Assembly (NCBI GenBank): GCA_031413635.1
Contig: JANOFM010000307.1
Span: 1 to 13,765, forward strand
DNA length: 13,765 bases
Origin: SZUA-430 sp031413635
Lineage (GTDB): Bacteria > Pseudomonadota > Alphaproteobacteria > Micropepsales > Micropepsaceae
Direction: 5' to 3'
Part shown: in pieces, positions 8,269-13,765 of the stretch
How the letters are laid out: the number at the start of each line of letters is the position of its first letter
Numbering within the stretch: position 1 is the stretch's first letter
The notes under the pieces: generated by a model
Told to the model about the DNA's origin: nothing
The model's database searches: none
Seen by the model: the letters and a program-made list of their open reading frames with translations, nothing else
Translations under genes and position numbers: made by a program

Positions 8269-8288
8269 TGAAGTGGTGGCGCCCATGA
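8268..8288 (+). other. Six-codon mini-frame linking mreD to mrdA
   Basis: ATG at 8268 overlaps the mreD TGA (TGATG). The frame reads M-K-W-W-R-P and ends in TGA at 8286-8288, which itself overlaps the mrdA ATG at 8285 (ATGA). If ribosomes reinitiate, this would pass them from mreD to mrdA in two overlapping steps. It may be chance: there is no separate ribosome binding site and no evidence that the peptide is made. Confidence 0.3.
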
Positions 8289-10156
8289 TGGACGGCAGAG
8301 ACAGCGTGCGCTTTCGCGCCTTCACGCGGCGAACCGCGCTGTTGTCGGCGGGTACGGCCGGATTGTTCGCGTTGCTGACGGGCCGCATGTTTCAACTTTC
8401 GGTGTTGCAGCGCGAACAGTTCGCGACGCTTGCCGAAGACAACCGGGTGAACTTGCAATTGCTGGCGCCGCGGCGGGGCCGCGTGTTCGATCGCTTCGGC
8501 ACCGAGCTTGCCAAGACATCGCAGAATTTTCGCGTGCTGCTGATCCCCGAACAGGCCAAGAATGTTCGCGACACGCTGGACCGCGTGGCGAAAATGATCC
8601 CCTTGTCGCCTAACCGCATCCAGCGAATCTTGCGCGACGTCCGCAAGGGTAAGGCGTTCAATCCGGTGCTGGTTGCCGAGGGTCTCGATTGGGACGACTT
8701 CGCGAAGATCAACATCAACGCGCCGGAACTTACCGGCATCGAGCCCGACGTGGGCGAGCTGCGCTCTTATCCGTTCGGGCCGTGGCTCAGCCATGTGTTG
8801 GGTTACGTCGCCGGCGTCACCGACAAGGACATCGAGAAGGAACCGGAACTTCTGTCATTGCCGGGCTTTCGTGTGGGCCGGTCCGGGGTCGAACGGGCCG
8901 CCGACGACGCGCTGCGCGGCAAGCCGGGCGCGGCGCAAGTCGAAGTCAACGCACACGGCCGCGTGATCCGCGAGCTGTCGCGGCGTGACGGCATCGTGGG
9001 TCAAGACGTAGTGCTGGGCCTGGACATGGAAGTGCAAAAGCTGGCGCAAGAACGTCTCGTCGGTCAAAGCGGGTCGGTGATCGTGATGGACGTGAATACC
9101 GGCGCGATCATATCGATCGTGTCGGCGCCGGGTTACGATCCCAACGCGTTCACGACCACGGTGACGCCCGCATTGTGGAAGGAGTTGAACGAAAATCAGC
9201 TTAAGCCGCTGCTCAACAAAGCAATTACCGGCATGTATCCGCCGGGTTCCACCTTCAAACCGGTGGTGGCATTGGCGGCATTGGCGTCGGGCCGGATGAG
9301 CGCCAGCGCGCGCGTGCATTGTTCCGGCGGGACGTCGCTGGGCAGCCATTATTTCCATTGTTGGAAGAAAGGGGGCCACGGCTCGATGGATATGCATGCG
9401 GCGATCAAGAATTCCTGCGACGTTTATTTCTACGAGTGCGCGCGACGCACCGGCATCGAAGAAATCGCCGCGATGTGCCGCAAGTTCGGTTTGGGTCAGA
9501 CTTATGGTTTGGAGATTCCGGGAGAAAAAGGCGGATTGGTTCCCGACCCGGCGTGGAAGTTGCGCGCCCGCAAGGACGCTTGGCGCGACGGCGACACGTA
9601 CAATGTCGGCATCGGCCAAGGCGCGTTGCTGACTACACCGCTACAGCTGTGCGTGATGGCGGCGCGTTTGGCCAATGGCGGCAAGGCTGTGATTCCGCAC
9701 GTGATCCGGTCGTATAGCGGCATCGAACGCGTCATGCCGACACCGCAAGACATGGGCTTGGATCCGGCGCACGTCAAAATCGTGCACGGCGGCATGGATG
9801 CGGTGACGAACCAAGGCGGCACCGGCGCGCGCTCGCGCATCGACGTCGATGGCTTCGACATGGCGGGCAAGACCGGCACGGCGCAGGTGCGTCGCTTGAC
9901 GGCCGAGCTGCGCGGGCGAAGCGCCGATTCCATTCCGTGGAAATTCCGCGATCACGCGTTGTTCATCGCTTTTGCGCCAGTGATCGAGCCGCGCTATGCG
10001 ATCGCGGTCGTCGTCGAACACGGCGGCGGCGGATCCAAAATGGCGGCGCCGATCGCCAAGGATATCATGACGCTGGTCGGGCAACGCGATCCGGCACGCA
10101 AGCCGTTGTTCGTGCCGCCGGAACGACAGCCCGTCACCACCGCGGCAAAGGTCTGA
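8285..10156 (+). CDS. mrdA: Penicillin-binding protein 2, elongation transpeptidase
   Basis: Class B PBP that cross-links new peptidoglycan in the side wall, paired with the RodA glycosyltransferase; inner-membrane anchored, catalytic domain in the periplasm. From the ATG at 8285 the protein has 623 aa. A single membrane helix lies at about 17-36, then the pedestal/dimerisation region, including APRRGRVFDRFG (61-72). The transpeptidase domain has the nucleophile motif STFK (322-325), SCD (377-379) as the SxN-type motif, and KTGTAQ (529-534). C346, C359, H365 and C378 cluster near the active site and may bind zinc, as reported for the equivalent region of some PBP2 proteins. GTG codons at 8273 and 8276 or the ATG at 8288 are alternative starts; 8285 is favoured by the ATGA overlap with the mini-frame. 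rodA follows after six bases. Confidence 0.95.
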   Translation: MMDGRDSVRFRAFTRRTALLSAGTAGLFALLTGRMFQLSVLQREQFATLAEDNRVNLQLLAPRRGRVFDRFGTELAKTSQNFRVLLIPEQAKNVRDTLDRVAKMIPLSPNRIQRILRDVRKGKAFNPVLVAEGLDWDDFAKININAPELTGIEPDVGELRSYPFGPWLSHVLGYVAGVTDKDIEKEPELLSLPGFRVGRSGVERAADDALRGKPGAAQVEVNAHGRVIRELSRRDGIVGQDVVLGLDMEVQKLAQERLVGQSGSVIVMDVNTGAIISIVSAPGYDPNAFTTTVTPALWKELNENQLKPLLNKAITGMYPPGSTFKPVVALAALASGRMSASARVHCSGGTSLGSHYFHCWKKGGHGSMDMHAAIKNSCDVYFYECARRTGIEEIAAMCRKFGLGQTYGLEIPGEKGGLVPDPAWKLRARKDAWRDGDTYNVGIGQGALLTTPLQLCVMAARLANGGKAVIPHVIRSYSGIERVMPTPQDMGLDPAHVKIVHGGMDAVTNQGGTGARSRIDVDGFDMAGKTGTAQVRRLTAELRGRSADSIPWKFRDHALFIAFAPVIEPRYAIAVVVEHGGGGSKMAAPIAKDIMTLVGQRDPARKPLFVPPERQPVTTAAKV

Positions 10157-10162
10157 GCCGCC

Positions 10163-11320
10163 ATGTCGTACAGCGATCACTTCGGGTCGATGGCACGCGA
10201 GCCGCGGCTGAGGGGCAAGTTCCGGGCGCTGAATTGGTCGCTCGTGGCTTTGATTACATGCGTCTGCGCGATCGGATTCGCGCTGCTTTATTCGGTCGCC
10301 GGGGGAAGCTTCGATCCATGGGCCGAGCGTCAGATCGTGCGCTTTGGCGTCGGCATGGCGATCCTGTTTGCGGTGGCGGTCGTCGATATTCGCGTCTGGT
10401 TCGGGTTGGCCTATCCCATTTACGGCGTGACCTTGTTGCTGCTGGGCGCGGTCGAATTCATCGGACGAACGGGCAAGGGCGCGGAACGGTGGATCGATAT
10501 CGGGCCGCTGCAATTGCAGCCGTCGGAGTTGATGAAGATTGCGCTGATCCTCGCCTTGTCGCGCTTCTTGCATGGGATTTTGCTTGAAGACGTGTCGCGG
10601 CCGACGCGATTGATCCCTTCGCTGTTGCTCATCTTCGTTCCGGCGGGGCTGATTTTGATGCAGCCCAATTTGGGCACGGCGACGATCTTGATCGTCGGCG
10701 GCGCCGGTTTGATCTTCTTGGCCGGCCTGAGTTGGAAAATCATCTTGCCCGTGGTGGCGCTCGGCGTCGCTGCCGTGCCCGTCGGATGGGAGTTCGTGCT
10801 TAAGGACTATCAAAAACAACGCGTGATGACGTTTCTCGAGCCCGACACCGACCCTCTTGGCGCCGGGTACAATATTCTGCAGTCAAAGATCGCGTTGGGG
10901 TCGGGAGGGATTTTCGGCAAGGGCTTCGGCCAGGGGACGCAGAGCCGGTTGAACTTTCTGCCCGAGAAACAAACCGATTTTATTTTCACCGTTTTGGGCG
11001 AGGAGTTCGGCCTGTTCGGCCTGGTAATCCTGATGGGGCTTTATCTTGCGATTTTGCAGCAAGGGGTCTCCATTGCGCTCGAGGCGCGAAGTCAGTTCGG
11101 GCGGCTGGTGGCGATGGGCATATGTTTGAACTTCTTGCTCTACATACTCATCAACACGTCGATGTCGATGGGGTTGATTCCGGTTGTCGGCATTCCGCTG
11201 CCGCTGGTGTCCTACGGCGGGACGGCTCTGCTGACGGTGCTGTTCGGCTTTGGCCTTCTGCTTAGCGTGCAAATCCATCGCGGGATCGACATCCCGCGTT
11301 CGGCCGCGAACCTGATTTGA
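10163..11320 (+). CDS. rodA: Peptidoglycan glycosyltransferase RodA (SEDS family)
   Basis: Multi-pass SEDS protein that polymerises lipid II into glycan strands and works with PBP2. The 385-aa protein shows about ten membrane segments and the family stretches GAERWIDIGPLQLQPSELMK (106-125), DPLGAGYNILQSKIALGSGG (230-249), FLPEKQTDFIF (265-275) and PLPLVSYGGTA (346-356). D272 in QTDFIF matches the essential aspartate of E. coli RodA (D262). The usual QPDLGT loop reads QPNLGT here (N169), a single change at a well-conserved position. The ATG is six bases after the mrdA stop. It is the last gene of the elongation block and ends only three bases from the stop of the convergent lipoprotein gene, with no intrinsic terminator between them. 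Confidence 0.96.
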   Translation: MSYSDHFGSMAREPRLRGKFRALNWSLVALITCVCAIGFALLYSVAGGSFDPWAERQIVRFGVGMAILFAVAVVDIRVWFGLAYPIYGVTLLLLGAVEFIGRTGKGAERWIDIGPLQLQPSELMKIALILALSRFLHGILLEDVSRPTRLIPSLLLIFVPAGLILMQPNLGTATILIVGGAGLIFLAGLSWKIILPVVALGVAAVPVGWEFVLKDYQKQRVMTFLEPDTDPLGAGYNILQSKIALGSGGIFGKGFGQGTQSRLNFLPEKQTDFIFTVLGEEFGLFGLVILMGLYLAILQQGVSIALEARSQFGRLVAMGICLNFLLYILINTSMSMGLIPVVGIPLPLVSYGGTALLTVLFGFGLLLSVQIHRGIDIPRSAANLI

Positions 11321-11323
11321 CGC

Positions 11324-12211
11324 TCAGGCCGGCTTGCGGCGCAGGCGGCGCCAGAGCCAACGAACCAAGAAAAAGCCGAGCGCGATCACGGGGATCCACG
11401 GCAAGATGCCGATCACCAGCATCAACACCGCGGCCGTGCTTTGGCCCAGAATGCGCATCGACGATTGCCAGACGTCGCGCACGGGCTGCAGCGCGTCGCC
11501 GACAGTCGACTGGGCCTGAAAGGAGATGGACATGTTTTCCTTGGCGATGCGGTCGGCGAGATCGCGCTTTTGGCCCTGGAGCTGCTCGAGTTCGCTTTGG
11601 GTCTTCGAGATTTCGCCTTCGATCTTGATCAGATCGTCGGTGGCCGCGTTCGAGCGTTTGGCCAGCGCCGACATCCGGTCGCGATAGTCGGCGAGCTGGG
11701 CCAGGCGGCGGTCAAGATCGGTCACCTGGTTCGTGACGTTTTGCGCGGTGGTCGAGCGCGATTGCACGACGAAGTCGCCGGGGCTTTCGTTCGGCAACGG
11801 CGCGACAAGGCCCGCTTCGAAGGCGGCGACGCTTTCGTGGGGCAGGGCGACGCTCAAATCGGCGACGGGAAGGGGCGCGTCGGGATTGCCGAGCACCCGG
11901 TAGGAGGCCTGCATGACTTTGCATTGCAGCGCGGCGTCGTTCTGGCAGCGGTCGCGAGCGCGTTCGAAGCGCGCCTTGATGTGATCGCTCGCCATGCTGA
12001 GCGTGAGCGCGTGATCGTAGATGTACGATTCGCCGCTGCGCGCCTGCAGCAGCGCGAGACCGCGTTGGGCGCCGCCTGAGGTCATCGCATCGGTTGTCAT
12101 CTCGGCGGGTGCCGCTGCAAAGCGACCGTCGTATTCGGCGGTGGTGGGGTTTGGGTTGTCGCAGCCGATAAGAATGGAGGCGGCGAGAAGCAGGACAATC
12201 GACGTGCGCAT
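11324..12211 (-). CDS. DUF4349-type membrane lipoprotein, function unknown
   Basis: A 295-aa protein resembling the DUF4349 family, which has no known function. It begins with a lipoprotein signal: a hydrophobic stretch and lipobox LIGC with C17 as the likely lipidated residue. D18 follows, the +2 aspartate that in E. coli keeps lipoproteins in the inner membrane. The central domain (about 60-160) contains C89 and C97, a possible disulphide. A coiled-coil stretch follows at about 160-225, then a membrane helix at about 259-286, ending in the basic tail RWLWRRLRRKPA. The periplasmic part is thus probably anchored at both ends in the inner membrane. A TATAAT lies 38 bases upstream of the start. 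It is convergent with rodA and overlaps none of its coding sequence; a link with wall growth is only suggested by position. Confidence 0.78.
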   Translation of the reverse strand: MRTSIVLLLAASILIGCDNPNPTTAEYDGRFAAAPAEMTTDAMTSGGAQRGLALLQARSGESYIYDHALTLSMASDHIKARFERARDRCQNDAALQCKVMQASYRVLGNPDAPLPVADLSVALPHESVAAFEAGLVAPLPNESPGDFVVQSRSTTAQNVTNQVTDLDRRLAQLADYRDRMSALAKRSNAATDDLIKIEGEISKTQSELEQLQGQKRDLADRIAKENMSISFQAQSTVGDALQPVRDVWQSSMRILGQSTAAVLMLVIGILPWIPVIALGFFLVRWLWRRLRRKPA

Positions 12212-12249
12212 GACGGGCCTCGGTTCGGCGTGAGACGAGCGTGTCGGCG

Positions 12250-12255
12250 ATTATA
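12250..12255 (-). promoter_or_regulatory. Candidate -10 box for the DUF4349 lipoprotein gene
   Basis: A perfect TATAAT on the - strand, 38 bases upstream of the ATG at 12211, placing a start of transcription near 12243. No good -35 hexamer is seen 16-18 bases further upstream, so strength or sigma-factor choice is uncertain. It lies in the 122-base divergent gap with the dehydrogenase gene. Confidence 0.45.
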
Positions 12256-12333
12256 GTCCGAATTATGGCAGCGCTGGACTCCTAGCGGGGGGCGGGCGAA
12301 CCTGCGACAACGTGGATAACAAAGGGGTCCGAC

Positions 12334-13107
12334 ATGAAGAACTTGTTTTCCCTTGAAGGGCGCACGGCGCTGATCACCGGCGGGTCTCGCGGCATCGGCC
12401 GGATGATCGCCGCCGGTTTCATCGCGCACGGGGCGCGCGTCTTTATCTCGTCACGCAAGGCGGAGGCGTGCGAGGCGGCCGCGAAGGAATTGTCGAAAGG
12501 CGGAGGCACGTGCATCGCATTGCCCGTCGACTTATCGACTGTTGCAGGGGCCAAGGCGCTCGCCACCGCATTCGGCGCACGGGAAAAGAAGCTCGACATC
12601 TTGGTCAACAATGCGGGGGCGGCGTGGCTGGAAAAGTTCGACGCTTTCCCCGAAAAGGGCTGGGACAAGGTGATGGATTTGAACGTGAAGGGGCCGTTCT
12701 TTCTGACGCAGGCGCTGCACGGTTTCCTGCGCGAGGCGGCGCGAGCCGACCGGCCCTCCAAGGTCATCAACATCGCCTCGATCGACGGCATTTCGGTTAA
12801 TCCGCAGGAGACCTATTCCTATGCAGCGAGCAAGGCGGCGTTGACGCATCTGACGCGGCGCATGTCGCTCAAGCTGATCGAGGACAACATCGTCGTGTCG
12901 TCGATCGCGCCCGGCGCGTTCGGCTCGGAGATGAATGTCGACGCGCGCGACCGGCCCGATGAAGTCGCGCGCCGCATACCGTCGCGCCGCGTCGGCACGG
13001 ACGAGGACATGGCGGGCGCCGCGATCTTTCTCGCCTCGCGCGCGGGGGACTATGTGGTGGGCGCCAATCTGGTGGTCGACGGCGGGGTCAGTTTGGTGCG
13101 CAATTAG
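12334..13107 (+). CDS. Short-chain dehydrogenase/reductase, RhlG-like
   Basis: A classical NAD(P)-dependent SDR of 257 aa. Cofactor loop TGGSRGIG is at 15-22, NNAG at 92-95, and the catalytic residues are S149 (NIASIDG), Y163 and K167 (YAASK). The C-terminal VVDGGVS (247-253) is typical. S40 and R41 after beta-strand 2 (ISSRKAEA) suggest NADPH preference. The N-terminal run LFSLEGRTALITGGSRGIG and the RKAEAC region resemble the RhlG group, described as beta-ketoacyl reductases, but the substrate cannot be fixed from sequence, and one gene gives no evidence for rhamnolipid production. AAAGGGG about eight bases before the ATG is a good ribosome binding site. It is a single gene, divergent from the lipoprotein and followed by tRNA-Lys after 71 bases. 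Confidence 0.9.
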   Translation: MKNLFSLEGRTALITGGSRGIGRMIAAGFIAHGARVFISSRKAEACEAAAKELSKGGGTCIALPVDLSTVAGAKALATAFGAREKKLDILVNNAGAAWLEKFDAFPEKGWDKVMDLNVKGPFFLTQALHGFLREAARADRPSKVINIASIDGISVNPQETYSYAASKAALTHLTRRMSLKLIEDNIVVSSIAPGAFGSEMNVDARDRPDEVARRIPSRRVGTDEDMAGAAIFLASRAGDYVVGANLVVDGGVSLVRN

Positions 13108-13123
13108 CCGCTCTTGGGGTTCC

Positions 13124-13152
13124 TGGACAGGGGGGGAGGGGCTTGCTATACG
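13124..13152 (+). promoter_or_regulatory. Sigma-70-type promoter of tRNA-Lys
   Basis: TGGACA (13124-13129; five of six match TTGACA) and TATACG (13147-13152; four of six match TATAAT) are separated by 17 bases. Transcription would begin near 13159, about 20 bases before the tRNA. The tRNA therefore probably has its own promoter, independent of the dehydrogenase gene. Confidence 0.65.
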
Positions 13153-13178
13153 CACGCCCTTCCTCCCACGACCGGTTC

Positions 13179-13254
<76 letters not shown>

Positions 13255-13259
13255 GCCTT

Positions 13260-13286
13260 CGCTCGCGCGGCACGTAGGAACGAGCG
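13260..13286. repeat. Inverted repeat between tRNA-Lys and the glycosyltransferase
   Basis: CGCTCG (13260-13265) and CGAGCG (13281-13286) form a 6-bp stem with a 15-base loop, between two convergent genes. No T tract follows on either strand. A further palindrome, CGCTCGAGCG, lies at 13301-13310 inside the glycosyltransferase end. It could slow transcription from both sides, but it is weak as a terminator. Confidence 0.3.
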
Positions 13287-13289
13287 GCA

Positions 13290-13765
13290 CTAAGACGTTG
13301 CGCTCGAGCGGGACAACAGCTTGCCCGACACCAGCTCGCGTGCAACGAGTAAGAGAAAGCGCGGGACGATTTCGGCGTAACGGCGGAACAGGCGGCGCGG
13401 TTCGGATGCCAGTCTGAACAGCCATTCGAGCGACAATGACGTCATCAGGCGCGGCGCGACCGGCTTGAGGCCGGCGACGAAATCGAAGCCGGCGCCGATT
13501 GCGACAATCGGCACCTTGGGAAAGCGAGCCGAGAGGCGAACCGTGAGTTGCTCTTGTTTCGGCGTGCTGAGCCCGACCCAAACGATCATCGGTCCGCCGG
13601 ATGCAAGACCGGCGCAAACCCGATCGAGTTCTTCATTGCTCAAGGCGCGGAACGGCGGATTGTAGGCCTCGACCCGGATCGTGGCGTTGCGTTGGCGCAG
13701 CTGTTCGATCATGCGATCGGTCACCGCGGCGGTTGCGCCGAACAGCACGTGCCGGACCTCGCAGG
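13290..13765 (-). CDS. WecG/TagA/CpsF-family glycosyltransferase, C-terminal part (cut by window edge)
   Basis: The last 158 codons or so of a glycosyltransferase of the group that adds N-acetylmannosaminuronate or related sugars to polyprenyl-linked intermediates in surface polysaccharide synthesis. The visible part has RHVLFGAT at its upstream end, YNPPFRALSNEE (usual YxPPFxxL), VGLSTPKQEQ (the typical PKQE motif) and AIGAGFDFVAG, ending with SLEWLFRLASEPRRLFRRY, the family's C-terminal signature. The reading frame is open to the window edge through Cys-Glu-Val-Arg-His ahead of a GTG at 13748, so the true start lies beyond 13765 and the GTG should not be taken as the start. The gene is whole as far as can be seen. 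It probably belongs to a polysaccharide cluster continuing to the right. Confidence 0.88.
   Translation of the reverse strand, partial: CEVRHVLFGATAAVTDRMIEQLRQRNATIRVEAYNPPFRALSNEELDRVCAGLASGGPMIVWVGLSTPKQEQLTVRLSARFPKVPIVAIGAGFDFVAGLKPVAPRLMTSLSLEWLFRLASEPRRLFRRYAEIVPRFLLLVARELVSGKLLSRSSATS

Noticed and set aside
9641..10819. A 392-codon - strand frame opposite the mrdA-rodA junction
   Set aside because: Spans two well-identified genes on the other strand and has the Arg/His/Gln-rich make-up typical of antisense frames.
12255..12280. Inverted repeat AGTCC / GGACT in the lipoprotein-dehydrogenase gap
   Set aside because: Five base pairs with a 16-base loop are expected by chance in GC-rich DNA; it only partly overlaps the candidate -10 box.
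13290..13748. A complete small glycosyltransferase starting at GTG 13748
   Set aside because: The frame is open to the window edge and family similarity begins before this codon, so the gene is cut by the window and not a short variant.

Overview
The window is a piece of a GC-rich bacterial chromosome, most likely an alphaproteobacterium. Its class I IlvC, its PBP2 and RodA sequences, and the order leuA-mreB-mreC-mreD-mrdA-rodA look like those of Rhodospirillales-type genomes. That placement is from memory of the families and was not searched. Almost everything is housekeeping. I see no insertion sequence, prophage, CRISPR array, toxin-antitoxin pair or defence island.

Layout. Positions 5-1497 (+) hold ilvC (isoleucine/valine synthesis) and, overlapping its stop by one base, a small zinc-binding GFA/CENP-V-fold protein. 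Positions 1577-2761 (+) hold purT (formate-dependent purine synthesis). Facing it at 2813-3538 (-) is a phytanoyl-CoA dioxygenase-like Fe(II)/2-oxoglutarate oxygenase with a TTG start. A 472-base gap (3539-4010) follows, ahead of leuA (4011-5561, +). mreB, mreC, mreD, mrdA (PBP2) and rodA then run from 5627 to 11320 (+) and encode the cell-elongation (Rod) machinery. A convergent lipoprotein/membrane protein of the DUF4349 type lies at 11324-12211 (-). Next come a RhlG-like short-chain dehydrogenase (12334-13107, +), a tRNA-Lys(CUU) with a recognisable sigma-70-type promoter (13179-13254, +), and the C-terminal part of a WecG/TagA/CpsF glycosyltransferase that runs off the right edge (-).

The most interesting content is in the gap before leuA. 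A 42-codon frame at 3762-3890 ends in Leu-Gly-Leu-Leu-Leu-Leu-Thr-Cys-Pro, with five leucine codons among its last nine sense codons. Its stop codon lies inside the 5' arm of an 11-bp stem-loop (3884-3945). This resembles a leucine-responsive attenuation leader like enterobacterial leuL. No intrinsic terminator (GC stem plus T tract) is visible between it and leuA, so the output step could be unusual: Rho-dependent or translational. This is read from sequence, not proven.

How the genes work together: ilvC and leuA both serve branched-chain amino acid synthesis, and the leader would link leuA expression to charged tRNA-Leu. MreB/C/D with the PBP2-RodA synthase pair build the lateral wall. The elongation block is tightly packed, with a strong stem-loop between mreB and mreC and an overlapping six-codon mini-frame between mreD and mrdA as possible fine control.
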